From Candidatus Kuenenia stuttgartensis (GTDB taxonomy: Bacteria > Planctomycetota > Planctomycetia > Planctomycetales > Planctomycetaceae): DNA of 56,442 nt. The position numbers and the translations under genes were made by a program. Positions within the stretch are counted from its first letter, which is position 1; every line of letters begins with the position of its first letter. Location of the stretch: assembly GCA_945861865.1 (NCBI GenBank), contig CAMAWN010000013.1, forward strand, positions 1 through 56,442, given 5' to 3'. A model generated the notes under the pieces. That model was not told the DNA's origin and made no database searches. It was given only the letters and a program-made list of their open reading frames with translations. Shown here one piece after another: positions 1 to 9,393 of this stretch.

Positions 1-660
1 ACCCGACCGACGAAGCCGTACACCGATATGACGTTCGGCATGGGGCACGACGGCTATCCGGCGATCTGCATGACTCAGCACGCGGCGAAAACCTACTGTG
101 CGTGGCTCAGCGAGAAGACCGGCCAGTACTACCGACTGCCGACCGAAGCCGAATGGGAATACGCCAGCCGAGCGGGAGCCAAGTCCGCCTACTTCTTCGG
201 CGACGATCCGGCGAAGCTCGACGAGTACGCCTGGCACTTCGGCAACAGCGACGAAAAGTATCATCCGATTGGCAAGAAGAAGCCGAATCCGTGGGGCCTG
301 TTCGACATCCACGGCAACGTGTCGGAGCTGTGCCTCGATCAGTACGACGAGCACCGCTACGCGAACATCAAGAAGCAAGGCATGGGAGCCAGCCCGCTGC
401 TCGCGGTCACGAAGCTGTACCCAACGGTTGCCCGCGGCGGCTCGTGGGACGATGACGCGGAACAACTGCGGAGCGCGGCCCGCATCTCCTCGACGCCCGA
501 TTGGAAGCAACAAGACCCGCAGATTCCGAAAAGCATTTGGTACTTCACCGACGCACTACAAGTTGGCTTCCGCATCGTCCGCCCGCTGCGAGTCCCCAAC
601 GAAGCCGAACGCAAGCAGTTGAACCTCGATGCGGAGAAGGAATTCAAGTTGCGCGACTAG
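1..660 (+). CDS. Formylglycine-generating-enzyme (SUMF1/FGE)-family protein, 3' part
   Basis: The reading frame is open to the first base of the window, so only the last 219 residues of a longer protein are visible; the ATG at 28 is internal. The FGE-sulfatase (C-type-lectin-like) fold is clear from [15 protein letters not shown] (about nt 133-177), [15 protein letters not shown] (about nt 283-327), ARGGSWDDD and a closing VGFRIVRP. True FGE converts the sulfatase Cys to formylglycine. In planctomycetes most such domains sit in secreted or kinase-linked proteins of unknown substrate, so an FGE activity is not proven here. The stop TAG shares two bases with a palindromic repeat (659-723). Family confidence is high; specific function is unknown. 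Confidence 0.88.
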   Translation, partial: TRPTKPYTDMTFGMGHDGYPAICMTQHAAKTYCAWLSEKTGQYYRLPTEAEWEYASRAGAKSAYFFGDDPAKLDEYAWHFGNSDEKYHPIGKKKPNPWGLFDIHGNVSELCLDQYDEHRYANIKKQGMGASPLLAVTKLYPTVARGGSWDDDAEQLRSAARISSTPDWKQQDPQIPKSIWYFTDALQVGFRIVRPLRVPNEAERKQLNLDAEKEFKLRD

Positions 661-723
661 CACGACGCGCAAGCGAGTGGTCCCAATTGCCGAGCGATCA
701 ACCACTCGCTTGCGCGTCGCGCT
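659..723. repeat. Palindromic dispersed repeat, copy 1 (REP-like)
   Basis: Two 22-bp inverted arms (659-680 and 702-723) around a 21-nt spacer; the core of the left arm is CACGACGCGCAAGCGAGTGG. The arms match apart from one base. The element starts inside the stop codon of the preceding gene. The same arms occur at 2369-2424, and one arm lies inside a coding region at 54070-54091. Confidence 0.85.
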
Positions 724-750
724 GATTGGACTCCCCGCGATTGACGCCCT

Positions 751-1098
751 ATGACCGCCAGCCAAAAGAGTCTTGTGATTGCGGTGTTGATGATCACGGT
801 CGGCATTGGCTGGCTGCTGACGGCGAAAGGAATCGCGCCGCAAATCAATTGGGTCTGGACGCTCGGCATGGCGGTCTGCGGCGTGTTGATGTTCGCGTTG
901 ATGGGGTTCGACAAGCTCAGTTTCGTGCTGGGAGCGTTTTTTCTCGTCTGCAGTCTGATGTCGTTGCTGCGTCAGCAAGGATTGCTGTCGGTCGAGACCG
1001 AAGCCCCCATGTTGGTCATCGTTGCCGGAGTCTTGATGTTGGTCGCCCGGTCCAAGAGAGTTCCGGTGCCGAACTGGTTCGTACCTCCCAAATCCTGA
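751..1098 (+). CDS. Small hydrophobic membrane protein, unknown function
   Basis: A 115-residue protein made almost entirely of hydrophobic stretches. About four membrane segments can be seen (roughly residues 7-24, 32-50, 56-75 and 84-100), with a short basic C-terminus containing KRVPVPNWF. I do not recognise the family. It lies between a palindromic repeat and a secreted dehydrogenase gene 44 nt downstream on the same strand, so co-transcription is possible. The composition is typical of a real inner-membrane protein rather than a shadow reading frame. Confidence 0.6.
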   Translation: MTASQKSLVIAVLMITVGIGWLLTAKGIAPQINWVWTLGMAVCGVLMFALMGFDKLSFVLGAFFLVCSLMSLLRQQGLLSVETEAPMLVIVAGVLMLVARSKRVPVPNWFVPPKS

Positions 1099-1142
1099 AA
1101 CGAAACCTTCAACCCTCAAGTTCATTCATCATTGGAGTTGCC

Positions 1143-2336
1143 ATGTCTTTTCGCTGTTTGCGTTCGATCTGCCTGAGTCTCGGAGTTGTGTTTCTGATTG
1201 CGTCGGCAGTTCGAGCCGCCGATCCGCCGCAGCCGAAGCCGGATACGCCGCTGGACATCAAGGCGGTGCGTGCCTTCCCGGAACTCAAGTTCAATCGGCC
1301 GGTGTTGCTGACGAACGCGGGAGACGGCTCGAATCGCCTCTTCGTTGCGCAACAACCGGGCAAGATTTTCGTCTTCCCGAACAAGCCGGATGTCGAGGAG
1401 GCCGACCTCTTCATGGATTGGGAGAAAAAGACGACCTACAAAAACGAGGAGTTTGAAGAGGGGGTGCTCGGTATCGCGTTCCATCCGAAGTTCAAATCGA
1501 ACGGCGAGTTCTTCATGTACTACACCGAGGTGCCACACATCTCGGTGATCTCGCGGTTCAAGGTCTCGAAGGATGATCCGAACAAAGCCGACCCGGCTTC
1601 CGAAGAACAAATCCTCCGCATCCCGCAGCCGTACTGGAATCACAATGGCGGCACGATCTGCTTCGGCCCGGACGGCTATCTCTACATCGGACTCGGCGAC
1701 GGCGGCGCTGGCAACGATCCCCACAAGAACGGACAGAACCCGAAGACAGTGCTCGGAAAGATTCTGCGGATCGACGTCGATCACAAAGACGAAGGCAAGA
1801 AGTATGCGGTCCCGAAGGACAACCCGTGGGTCGGTCAGGCCGGAGCCGCGACCGAAGCCTTCGCGATGGGCATCCGCAACACCTGGCGCATGAGTTTCGA
1901 TCGCAAGACCGGCACGCTCTGGCAAGCCGACGTCGGACAAGACTTCTGGGAAGAGATCAACATCATCACCAAGGGCGGGAACTACGGCTGGAACCTCCGC
2001 GAAGGATTGCACAAGTTCAAAGACGGCTCCGATGCGAAGCCGGAACTGATCGAACCGATCTGGGAATATCACCACACGATCGGCAAGTCGATCACCGGCG
2101 GAGTCGTCTATCGCGGCAAGAAGGTGCCGGAGTTGGACGGCTGCTATCTCTACGGCGATTTCGTCAGCGGCAAGCTGTGGGCCCTGAAGTACGACGAGAA
2201 GGCCAAGAAAGTCGCCGCGAATTATCTCCTGCAAGGGGACAACTTGCCGGTGATGACCTACGGCGAAGATGAAGCGGGCGAAGTCTATTTCACCACGCCA
2301 TTCGGCCAGATCTTCACCTTCGCAAAGGCGAAGTGA
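1143..2336 (+). CDS. Secreted PQQ-dependent sugar dehydrogenase-like protein (GSDH family)
   Basis: 397 residues. A signal peptide (SLGVVFLIASAVRA, cleavage near residue 25) supports the ATG at 1143. The rest is a six-bladed propeller of the soluble glucose/aldose sugar dehydrogenase family (PF07995). Typical family stretches are AFHPKF, HNGGTICFGPDG with the conserved His, LYIGLGDGGAGNDP, MGIRNTWRMSFD, ADVGQDFWEEIN and NYGWNLREG. The family oxidises sugars with PQQ in the periplasm, but many planctomycete members have no proven substrate. A convergent aspS follows, with a palindromic repeat between them that may help separate the two transcripts. Confidence 0.88.
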   Translation: MSFRCLRSICLSLGVVFLIASAVRAADPPQPKPDTPLDIKAVRAFPELKFNRPVLLTNAGDGSNRLFVAQQPGKIFVFPNKPDVEEADLFMDWEKKTTYKNEEFEEGVLGIAFHPKFKSNGEFFMYYTEVPHISVISRFKVSKDDPNKADPASEEQILRIPQPYWNHNGGTICFGPDGYLYIGLGDGGAGNDPHKNGQNPKTVLGKILRIDVDHKDEGKKYAVPKDNPWVGQAGAATEAFAMGIRNTWRMSFDRKTGTLWQADVGQDFWEEINIITKGGNYGWNLREGLHKFKDGSDAKPELIEPIWEYHHTIGKSITGGVVYRGKKVPELDGCYLYGDFVSGKLWALKYDEKAKKVAANYLLQGDNLPVMTYGEDEAGEVYFTTPFGQIFTFAKAK

Positions 2337-2368
2337 ACTCGGACTGAGTTTGAGGGGATCAAGAAATT

Positions 2369-2424
2369 AGCACGACGCGCAAGCGAGTGGTGGCAGTGTG
2401 GACCACTCGCTTGCGCGTCGTGCT
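2369..2424. repeat. Palindromic dispersed repeat, copy 2 (REP-like)
   Basis: Perfect inverted arms of 22 bp (2369-2390 and 2403-2424) separated by 12 nt. It lies between two convergent genes (GSDH-like and aspS) and can form a long GC-rich hairpin on both strands. There is no adjacent T-run, so it is not a classic intrinsic terminator. Confidence 0.85.
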
Positions 2425-2458
2425 GGTGTAACATCGAGAAGTTTTGCGGGCCGGTTCC

Positions 2459-4225
2459 TTACGGCTTCGATACGTCGGTCTTGATGTGCAGGTCGCGGAG
2501 TTGCTTGGTATCGACGTCTGACGGCGCACCGGTCATTTGATCGGCAGCCTTCTGAGTTTTTGGGAACGCGATGACTTCGCGGATGTTGTCGTTGCCGAGG
2601 AACATCATCACCCAGCGGTCCAGCCCCAACGCGATTCCAGCGTGCGGCGGTGCTCCGTGGGCGAGCGCATCAAGCAGGAACCCGAACCGATCTTGAGCAA
2701 CTTCAGGAGTGACGCCGATGAAGTCGAAGACCTGTTGCTGCACATCGGGATTGTGAATGCGGACGCTGCCGCTGGCCGCTTCGTAACCGTTGCAGACAAG
2801 GTCATACGATTGAGCACGCACGCGGCCGGGATCGGTCTTGAGGTACGGCAGATCGTCTTTGACCGGGTCGCAGAACGGATGATGCTCGGCGTCCCACTTT
2901 TGTTCGTCTTCGTTCCAACCGAAGAGTGGGAATTCGAGAATCCACGCGACCTTCATGGCCGTCGGCTCGTAAAGGTTCAACTCTTTTCCCAGCCGGATGC
3001 GCAGCGCGGCGAGCGCGGCAGACGTGACCTTGTTGCTGTCGGCAACGCACAGAATCAAGTCGCCGTTCTCGGCTCCGAACTTGGCGATGATCGCTTGCAG
3101 TTGCTCGTCGGTGAAGAACTTCGTGATCGACGATTCTAGTTTGCCGTCCTTCATCTTGAAGAAAGCCAGCCCTTTCGCGCCGTAGATTTTGACGAACTCG
3201 GTCAGTTCGTCGATCCCCTTGCGGCTGTACCTGTCGGCCGCACCTTTCGCACACAGACCACGAACTCGACCGCCGCTGCCGATCGTGTCTTTGAAGACTC
3301 CGAAGGTTGAATCCTTCACGATCTCACCGAGGTCTTGCAGTTCCATGCCGAACCGCAGGTCCGGCTTATCGTTGCCGAAACGTTCCAGCGATTCGCGGTG
3401 AGTCAGCCGAGTCAGTGGCAGCGGCAGTTCCTCGCCGCGAATCTCTTTGAAGAGGTGGGCCATCAAACCGTCGATCGTGCGCAGGATGTCTTCCTGTTCG
3501 ACGAACGCCATCTCGACGTCAATCTGCGTGAACTCCGGCTGCCGGTCGGCGCGCAGGTCTTCGTCGCGGAAGCAGCGAGCGATCTGCATGTAGCGGTCGA
3601 AACCGGCCATCATCAGCAACTGCTTGTAAAGCTGCGGCGACTGCGGCAGCGCATAAAACTGCCCCGGATGCACGCGGCTGGGGACGAGGTAATCGCGAGC
3701 ACCTTCGGGCGTGCTCTTGCCGAGCATCGGCGTTTCGATTTCGAGAAAGTTTTGTTGGTCGAAGTAGTCACGCACCGCCTTCGTCAACTTGTGTCGCAGG
3801 ATCATCGCCTTCTGAAGCTGCGGCCGTCGCAGGTCGATGTAGCGGTACTTCAGCCGCAGCTCTTCGTTCGGCAGCGTCGAGGAACCCGGTTCGAACGGCG
3901 GGACTTTCGACTTGTTGAAGAGTTCGATCGACTTCGTTTCGACTTCGATCTGACCGGTCGCGTGCTTCGGATTCTCCAGTCCCTCGCCGCGCGGCGAGAC
4001 CTTGCCAGTCGCCCCGATGACGAACTCGGATCGCAACGTCTGAGCGATCTCAAACGCCGCCGCTTGATCCGGTTCGATGACAATTTGCGTGATGCCGTAG
4101 CGATCCCGCAGGTCGATGAAGATCAAACCGCCGTGATCCCGCCGCGAATCGACCCAGCCACTGACCGTGACTTCTTTGCCGACATCGCCCATCCGAAGCT
4201 CGCCACACGTATGAGTCCGCAGCAC
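2459..4225 (-). CDS. aspS: Aspartate--tRNA ligase
   Basis: Class II aminoacyl-tRNA synthetase charging tRNA with aspartate. Seen in order: an OB-fold anticodon domain beginning [10 protein letters not shown]; the motif 1 region [34 protein letters not shown] and motif 2 [20 protein letters not shown]; the GAD insertion; motif 3 [16 protein letters not shown] place the start at the GTG at 4225, preceded by AAGGA seven nucleotides upstream and matching the family's usual N-terminus. This gives 588 residues. A GTG at 4279 would add 18 residues with no ribosome binding site. Convergent with the GSDH-like gene. Confidence 0.95.
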   Translation of the reverse strand: MLRTHTCGELRMGDVGKEVTVSGWVDSRRDHGGLIFIDLRDRYGITQIVIEPDQAAAFEIAQTLRSEFVIGATGKVSPRGEGLENPKHATGQIEVETKSIELFNKSKVPPFEPGSSTLPNEELRLKYRYIDLRRPQLQKAMILRHKLTKAVRDYFDQQNFLEIETPMLGKSTPEGARDYLVPSRVHPGQFYALPQSPQLYKQLLMMAGFDRYMQIARCFRDEDLRADRQPEFTQIDVEMAFVEQEDILRTIDGLMAHLFKEIRGEELPLPLTRLTHRESLERFGNDKPDLRFGMELQDLGEIVKDSTFGVFKDTIGSGGRVRGLCAKGAADRYSRKGIDELTEFVKIYGAKGLAFFKMKDGKLESSITKFFTDEQLQAIIAKFGAENGDLILCVADSNKVTSAALAALRIRLGKELNLYEPTAMKVAWILEFPLFGWNEDEQKWDAEHHPFCDPVKDDLPYLKTDPGRVRAQSYDLVCNGYEAASGSVRIHNPDVQQQVFDFIGVTPEVAQDRFGFLLDALAHGAPPHAGIALGLDRWVMMFLGNDNIREVIAFPKTQKAADQMTGAPSDVDTKQLRDLHIKTDVSKP

Positions 4226-4327
4226 GATCCACTGTCCTTCCGCAAAAGTCTGGCAGGCCGTGCCCGCCCGAATTGTCACGCGATTTTCGCAGGAAAAATC
4301 GCGGCGGAGAGTAGTGGCTCGCGGCCT

Positions 4328-4736
4328 TCAGTCGCAACGGCGGAACGTGTGATCCAGCAACTCGCCGAGTCCGTGATGTTCCACTGTTGCAGAACCTTGT
4401 GGCTGCCGCAGGCCAGCACGAACTTGTCGACCACGGAGCATTTTGAGGAACTTCCCGATCTGCGGTCGGAGGGGAACTCAAACGGCCATCGCTGCGAAGA
4501 TCGTGGAGGGCGGTGGCGACGATCTGCTGCCACGGAAGGGGAATCCAAGTCCGAGGCAACCAGCGGTGACGGACTTCTTCGCCGATCATCTGGAAGAGGA
4601 TTTCGCACGCGTGAAAGTCCGCCGCTTGGAGACCGCGGAAACTCATCACGGCCGAGTGGAGAAGCGGTCGTACTTCCCAGTCAACGTGCTGACGATTGGA
4701 AAGGCCGCTCACTTTGGAAGGGCGCGGCCTGGTCAA
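4328..4736 (-). pseudogene. Possible frameshifted ORF remnant in the aspS-thioesterase gap
   Basis: This 500-bp stretch holds no intact gene. On the minus strand one frame reads plausibly as protein (for example LQAADFHACEILFQMIGEEV and WLPRTWIPLPWQQIVATAL). It then loses its codon pattern, and a different frame continues with KFLKMLRGRQVRAGLRQPQG to a stop at 4328. A single frameshift near 4490 would join them. I recognise no family. It could be a decayed gene, a sequence error, or chance open frame in GC-rich DNA. Confidence 0.2.
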
Positions 4737-5185
4737 TCTTCGCGCCGTGTCGGCAATAATCCTGCTTCTTGGTCTTCGGGAACGATGACGAACGCCTCAA
4801 TGAGTTCTCGTGGACACCGTTTGGGAAGCCGTTTCGGCCAACTGATGAACACCCAGGTGGTCGCCGCTTTCGAAAGCAAGAGGTTGTCTCGCTCGCGAAC
4901 GACTTGGTACTTGCGCACGGTGGTGAATTTGCCAAAACCGTTGACCCAAGTCACGACTTTGACTTCTTCGCCAACAAACGCGGGTTGCAGGTATTCAATC
5001 TGATGAGACCGCACGACAAAGACCGCTCCAGTGGCGAGATAGCGCTCCTTCGGCCAACCTTGCGCCGCCGAGTGCTCGACCGCTGCGTCTTGCAGCCACC
5101 GCAAATACTCGATGTTGCTGACGTGCCCTTGATCGTCGATCTCGTGTGGCTGAACGGTGTGACGCAATTCAAAAATGACCGGCAT
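4733..5185 (-). CDS. Acyl-CoA thioesterase, 4HBT hot-dog family
   Basis: 150 residues, the usual size of single hot-dog thioesterases (YbgC/FadM-like). The N-terminus reads LRHTVQPHEIDDQGHVSNIEYLRW, which contains the D-x-x-G-H-V-x-N-x-x-Y-L active-site signature; the Asp/Glu-Asp-Asp region is the usual catalytic site. The start at 5185 has AGGAGCGAG about ten bases upstream. Hydrolyses acyl-CoA thioesters in the cytoplasm; chain length cannot be told. Divergent from rpsB, with 276 bp between them. Confidence 0.85.
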   Translation of the reverse strand: MPVIFELRHTVQPHEIDDQGHVSNIEYLRWLQDAAVEHSAAQGWPKERYLATGAVFVVRSHQIEYLQPAFVGEEVKVVTWVNGFGKFTTVRKYQVVRERDNLLLSKAATTWVFISWPKRLPKRCPRELIEAFVIVPEDQEAGLLPTRRED

Positions 5186-5461
5186 GAATGATCTCGCTCC
5201 TGAACATTGACCCAGCGCTTGGCAAGATAGGCGTGGCACTGCCAGGCCGACAACGATTGAGGACCGTTTGACGGTCTCCCTGGCCACCGGTATCCTCTCG
5301 CCCCTTCCGCCCGGCTTAAGGTGAGTTAGGTGCGGAGGATTTACCATTTTTTCAAGCTTTCGAACGCCTTCCTCGCGAAGGTGTGCCTCACGCAACTGCG
5401 AACTTCGGCATAATCGACCGCCGAAGACCTCGCCGCGAGAGGTGGAAAGGAGCGACTCAGC

Positions 5462-6208
5462 GTGTCGAACATTGTTGTCAAAGACATTTTGGAAGCCGGC
5501 GTTCACTTCGGTCACAAGACCAGCAAGTGGAACCCGAAAATGCGGCCGTACATCTACGGCAAGCGAAATCAGATCCACATCATCGACATCAAGGAGACCG
5601 TTCGCGGTCTCCTGCGAGCCAAGAAGTACCTCGAAAAGGTCTCTTCGCAAGGCAGTTTGGTTCTGTTCGTCGGCACAAAACGACAGGCTCAGAGCCCGGT
5701 CATCGAAGCGGCGAATGCCTGCGGCATGCCGTTTGTTTCCGAGCGTTGGTTGGGCGGTACGTTCACAAACTTCCGTACGATTCGCAGCCGGCTCAAGCGG
5801 CTGGAGGAACTGGAAGGACTCGTCGCAAGCGGCGAGATCAACACCTATTCGAAGAAGATGCAATCCACGCTCGGCCGCGAGCGCGAGAAAATCTTCCGCA
5901 ACCTGAACGGCATTCGCACGCTCAACCGCATGCCTGAAGCGGTCATCGTCATCGACCCGACGAAGGAGCACAATTGCGTCGACGAATGTCGGATCATGGG
6001 GATCAAAGTCGTGGCACTGATCGACACCGACAGCAATCCGGACAAAGTCGATCTGCCGATCCCCGGCAACGACGACAGCATCCGCTCGATCCGCTTGATG
6101 CTCACGCATCTCGCCGAAGCCGTGCTGGCCGGCAAGGGTCCGGAGGCCATTCAGGACAAGGACGCCGTCGTGGCGGATGAGCATAAGGCCGTGCCGTCGT
6201 TGGCCTGA
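5462..6208 (+). CDS. rpsB: 30S ribosomal protein S2
   Basis: 248 residues beginning at a GTG (5462) with AAAGGAG ten bases upstream. Clear S2 signatures: [22 protein letters not shown] at the N-terminus (here split by no gap), FVGTKRQAQ, and [14 protein letters not shown]; the late [13 protein letters not shown] segment is also typical. It is the first gene of the standard rpsB-tsf-pyrH run. The 276-bp leader upstream contains a small hairpin (GACCG-TTTGA-CGGTC, 5262-5276), which may or may not be regulatory. Confidence 0.97.
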   Translation: MSNIVVKDILEAGVHFGHKTSKWNPKMRPYIYGKRNQIHIIDIKETVRGLLRAKKYLEKVSSQGSLVLFVGTKRQAQSPVIEAANACGMPFVSERWLGGTFTNFRTIRSRLKRLEELEGLVASGEINTYSKKMQSTLGREREKIFRNLNGIRTLNRMPEAVIVIDPTKEHNCVDECRIMGIKVVALIDTDSNPDKVDLPIPGNDDSIRSIRLMLTHLAEAVLAGKGPEAIQDKDAVVADEHKAVPSLA

Positions 6209-6285
6209 GTTGGCTCGTTCCGGTCGCTTTGAAAAAATCGCATGCGAGCCGGAGGGCGTCAGCCCGATGGCACTGACTTTGTTCC

Positions 6286-6313
6286 ATCAGCCGGAACGCG
6301 CTGGCGTCCGGTT
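6286..6313. repeat. Half-site of the CCGGAACGCGCT palindromic repeat
   Basis: 28 bp nearly identical to each arm of the inverted repeat at 52263-52333 (core CAGCCGGAACGCGCT). It lies in the rpsB-tsf spacer as a single arm. Just before it, 6244-6265 reads GCGAGCCGGAGGGCGTCAGC, another short repeat-like phrase. Confidence 0.7.
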
Positions 6314-6328
6314 ACTTTGATCCCTCAC

Positions 6329-6355
6329 AAACCGGTCGCTAGCGCGATCCGGTTT
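6329..6355 (+). promoter_or_regulatory. Hairpin between rpsB and tsf
   Basis: AAACCGG (6329-6335) pairs with CCGGTTT (6349-6355) and TCGC pairs with GCGA inside, giving an 11-bp stem with one bulged base and a 4-nt loop. A T-rich stretch (ATTTTATTTT, about 6365-6374) follows 9 nt later. It could act as a partial terminator or processing site in the rpsB-tsf transcript. This is inference from shape only. Confidence 0.4.
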
Positions 6356-6385
6356 GCTCGCTCAATTTTATTTTGGAGAAGACTC

Positions 6386-7222
6386 ATGGCCGAAATTACT
6401 GCTGCCGCCGTCAAGGCGCTGCGCGAACTGACCAATCTGCCGCTGATGGACTGTAAGCAGGCGCTCACCGAAGCCGACGGCGATCAAGCCAAGGCCGTTG
6501 AAGTTTTGAAGACGAAGTTCAAGAAGGTGATGCTCAAGCGCGCCGACAACGCGACATCGGAAGGCAAGATTTTCATCTTGTCCAAGCCGGACGGCTCGGA
6601 AGCCGCGATGATCGAACTGCAATGCGAATCGGCCCCGGTGGCCGGTGCAGAGTCGTTCCTCGCACTGGCTCGGCAGTGTGCTGAGCAGTTGCTCAATGGA
6701 CCCGGTGCTGACTCACCGGAAGCTCTGTTGGCTCAGCCCGCTCCGGAGGCTCCGGGCAAGACGTTGAATCAGTTGTACGAAGACGTGGTCAACTCGATTC
6801 GCGAGAAGATCGTGCTGTCGCGAATCGCTCGCGTGAAAGGCCCTGTCGGCGGCTACGTCCACCACGACGGCAAGCAGGGCGTGCTGTTCCAAGCGGAAGG
6901 TGCGAACCTGACCGCTCCGGTGCTGCGCGATGTCGCCATGCACATCACCGCGCTCAAGCCGGTCTGCACATTGCCGGAACAACTGCCCGTGGACTTGGTC
7001 AATGCCGAGCGTGACCGCTTGCGATCCGAAGCCAAAAAGACCGGCAAGCCCGACAGCATCATCGAGAAGATGATCGAAGGCCAGTTGAACACATTTTACA
7101 ACGAGCAAGGGGTACTGGTCTGCCAGCCCTTCGCCAAGGACGACTCCAAGCGGGTCAGCCAAGCCCTCGCCGAATCCGGCCTGAAAGCCACCGGTTTCAT
7201 CCGCTGGGTGCTCGGCCGCTAA
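6386..7222 (+). CDS. tsf: Translation elongation factor Ts
   Basis: 278 residues. It exchanges GDP for GTP on EF-Tu. The N-terminus [20 protein letters not shown] followed by [12 protein letters not shown] is the EF-Ts UBA-like domain and signature, with LPLMD where many bacteria have GAGMMD. The EF-Tu-binding core follows, including [10 protein letters not shown] and [11 protein letters not shown]. The start at 6386 has TGGAGA upstream. Downstream of rpsB with a 177-bp repeat-containing spacer, and followed by pyrH. Confidence 0.96.
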   Translation: MAEITAAAVKALRELTNLPLMDCKQALTEADGDQAKAVEVLKTKFKKVMLKRADNATSEGKIFILSKPDGSEAAMIELQCESAPVAGAESFLALARQCAEQLLNGPGADSPEALLAQPAPEAPGKTLNQLYEDVVNSIREKIVLSRIARVKGPVGGYVHHDGKQGVLFQAEGANLTAPVLRDVAMHITALKPVCTLPEQLPVDLVNAERDRLRSEAKKTGKPDSIIEKMIEGQLNTFYNEQGVLVCQPFAKDDSKRVSQALAESGLKATGFIRWVLGR

Positions 7223-7347
7223 TCGTTCGTCGGTCGGACTTGACGAGGATTGAACGAGGGGCGACACCGCCCCTCGATTCGTTTCGTACGGGGATTGCAA
7301 TTTGCAATTTCCCATCGCACGGCAATTTGCAATCTCAGAGGTGCCCC

Positions 7348-8091
7348 ATGTCCGATCGTCCCAAGCGTATCCTGCTGAAGATCAGCGGCCAGAGTTTCTG
7401 CCGCCCGGGCGAAACCGGCATTCACATGGAAGAAATCACGAGCATCTGCGACCAGATCAAACGGGTCGTCGACCAAAGCGGCGTGCAGCTCGCGATCGTC
7501 TGCGGTGGCGGGAACATCCTCCGAGGTAAAGAGTTTGCCGCCGTGAGCGCCTCGATCAAAACGCCGACCGCGCACTACATGGGCATGCTGGCCACCGTCA
7601 TTAATGGACTCGCACTGCAAGACGCGCTGGAAAACGCCGGCGTGCAGACGCGACTGCAAACGGCGATTCAGATGGAAAAAGTCGCCGAGCCGTTCATTCG
7701 CCGACGCTGCATCCGCCATCTCGAAAAGGGTCGAGTCGTCATCCTGGCCGCCGGGACCGGCAGCCCCTTCGTGACGACCGACACCGCCGCTGCGCTACGT
7801 GCTCGCGAGATCGAAGCCAACGTGCTGCTCAAAGCGACCAAGGTGGACGGCATCTACTCCGAAGACCCAGAGAAGAACCCGCATGCCGTCCGGTATTCGG
7901 AGATTTCCTATCAGGACTTCCTGCGGCAGAATTTGAAAGTGATGGACGCACAAGCAATCCACCACTGCATGGAACACAACATTCCAATCGTTGTGTTCAA
8001 CTACAAGAAGCTCGGCAACATCGAGCGCGCCGCCGCCGGCGAGCGTGTCGGTACGCGCGTGCTACCCGCCGCGGAGATCGCCAAAGCCTGA
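7348..8091 (+). CDS. pyrH: Uridylate kinase (UMP kinase)
   Basis: 247 residues of the amino-acid-kinase fold. It phosphorylates UMP to UDP in pyrimidine nucleotide synthesis. Visible: [11 protein letters not shown] (nucleotide loop), [48 protein letters not shown], and [11 protein letters not shown]. The start ATG 7348 has AGAGGTG upstream, and extending upstream would only add non-conserved residues. The spacer before it carries TTGCAATTTGCAATTT-like short repeats (7295-7333). Third gene of the conserved rpsB-tsf-pyrH run. Confidence 0.96.
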   Translation: MSDRPKRILLKISGQSFCRPGETGIHMEEITSICDQIKRVVDQSGVQLAIVCGGGNILRGKEFAAVSASIKTPTAHYMGMLATVINGLALQDALENAGVQTRLQTAIQMEKVAEPFIRRRCIRHLEKGRVVILAAGTGSPFVTTDTAAALRAREIEANVLLKATKVDGIYSEDPEKNPHAVRYSEISYQDFLRQNLKVMDAQAIHHCMEHNIPIVVFNYKKLGNIERAAAGERVGTRVLPAAEIAKA

Positions 8092-8140
8092 TCGGGTGAC
8101 TCGTTTGGCGAACCGTCACCTTGTCACCGCGTCATACCCC

Positions 8141-8431
8141 ATGCCAATTCCGCAACACCAAATCCTGATGGGCGTCGGCATCGCCTCGATCTGTCTGACC
8201 GGCTTGGCGAGATCCCGTTGGCTGTTGACCAAAACGCTCAAGGGTCAGGCCTTGGTCAATCGCTACGGTGAGACGACCGCACGAAACGTGATCTGGTTGC
8301 TCTGCCTGCTGGGCACGGCTTTCGGTTTATTGCTGGCGAGTGGCGTCGTGCGGCCGATCGCGTGGTCGATTTGCCATTCCAAGCTGACTCGATGCACAGA
8401 CGACGTCGTTGAAGCGTTCGAGTCAGGCTGA
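8141..8431 (+). CDS. Small two-helix membrane protein, unknown
   Basis: 96 residues with a hydrophobic stretch near residues 8-24 and a strong one near residues 47-72 (NVIWLLCLLGTAFGLLLASG). The end carries a Cys-containing tail. I do not recognise the family. The spacer upstream contains GTCACC-type heptamer repeats (8112-8135). The stop codon falls inside a short phrase (CAGGCTGAAAAGCCTGG, 8425-8441) that resembles a dispersed repeat, so the last residues may derive from it. Confidence 0.5.
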   Translation: MPIPQHQILMGVGIASICLTGLARSRWLLTKTLKGQALVNRYGETTARNVIWLLCLLGTAFGLLLASGVVRPIAWSICHSKLTRCTDDVVEAFESG

Positions 8432-8441
8432 AAAGCCTGGC

Positions 8442-9383
8442 CTACTTCTTGGCCAGACGCACGAAGGCAACCCGCGTCGCCACTGGTTGAAAGCCGAGCG
8501 ACTCGTACAGAGAAACCGCTGGGACATTGCGAACGTCTGCGACGATCAATAATCGTTCGACCTTCGCGTCACGAGCGGCGTCCAGCGCGTCGAGCAGCAT
8601 CGCTCGTCCGATGCCACAACCGCGAGCGGATTCCAACACGCCAAGATACAACACTTCCCAGGCCTGTTGATCGGGACGCTCCGTCATTAACAGAATTCCG
8701 ACGTCAACTCCCGCGCGGCGATACATCCGCCACATGTCCGGTTGAATCGAGCCGGCCGCTTCGTGATTCTTCAACGACTGCTGGCCATCGCGGACGCCAT
8801 TCAACTCCGGGCAGTCGAGCGATCCGCGATACGTCGACTCTAAAACATTGACGAAGGCAACCCGATTGCGCGACCGGCGATACGGCTGGTAACTCAACGG
8901 CGACGCCTTCGCTCTTTTCGCCCACGACGAACTTCCGATCAACGGCCGCTCGAAGAACCGTAGCTCCGTCATCCGCGAGAAGCCGTTGCGTTGCATCGCC
9001 GCGTGCTCGCGCGATGGATTCAGCTCCAACAACGCTTGCCCAATCCAGGCACCCTCCGCATCGAGTTGTCGAGCCGCCTCGGCGAGCAATTCATCTTCGA
9101 TGACTTCGCCCGTTGGACCGCTCATCCGCTTGAGCAGCGGACGATCCACAACCGGCGGCCAAACCATGCCAACATCGTCGTCGCGGAGAATCGTCAGTTG
9201 GACTCCGACCAGTTGATCGTCGATCTCCGCCAGCAGCAGATCCTGAGGATCGAATTCCTCGTCCTCGATCTCTTGGTGAATTTCCACGATTCGCTGAGTT
9301 CGCGCGGTGGCAGGCCACTCAGAGAGCAGCAACTCCAACGCGGGCGGAAGACGCTCACCAGTCGCCGGCACGATGCGAAGCAT
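8442..9383 (-). CDS. Tandem GNAT-family N-acetyltransferase
   Basis: 313 residues with two GNAT-like halves. The first half (about residues 1-150) contains DLLLAEIDDQLVGVQL. The second is the complete one, with LGVLESARGCGIGRAMLLDA, the acetyl-CoA pyrophosphate loop (R/Q-x-x-G-x-G/A), then VPAVSLYESLGFQPVATR. Double-GNAT proteins include mycothiol synthase, but the substrate here is unknown. I chose ATG 9383, which matches the domain start; a GTG at 9434 would run into the neighbouring zinc-ribbon gene. Last gene of an apparent sigma-factor operon. Confidence 0.78.
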   Translation of the reverse strand: MLRIVPATGERLPPALELLLSEWPATARTQRIVEIHQEIEDEEFDPQDLLLAEIDDQLVGVQLTILRDDDVGMVWPPVVDRPLLKRMSGPTGEVIEDELLAEAARQLDAEGAWIGQALLELNPSREHAAMQRNGFSRMTELRFFERPLIGSSSWAKRAKASPLSYQPYRRSRNRVAFVNVLESTYRGSLDCPELNGVRDGQQSLKNHEAAGSIQPDMWRMYRRAGVDVGILLMTERPDQQAWEVLYLGVLESARGCGIGRAMLLDALDAARDAKVERLLIVADVRNVPAVSLYESLGFQPVATRVAFVRLAKK

Positions 9384-9393
9384 GGCGCGCTCG

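Noticed and set aside
1122-2234. Minus-strand open frame opposite the GSDH-like gene
   Set aside because: Antisense shadow with Arg/Asp/Val-rich composition and no domain.
2369-2424. Rho-independent terminator between GSDH-like gene and aspS
   Set aside because: Strong hairpin but no T-run on either side, and the same sequence recurs elsewhere, so I call it a repeat.
3335-4759. Long plus-strand open frame opposite aspS
   Set aside because: Antisense shadow of aspS continuing into the gap; no recognisable motifs.
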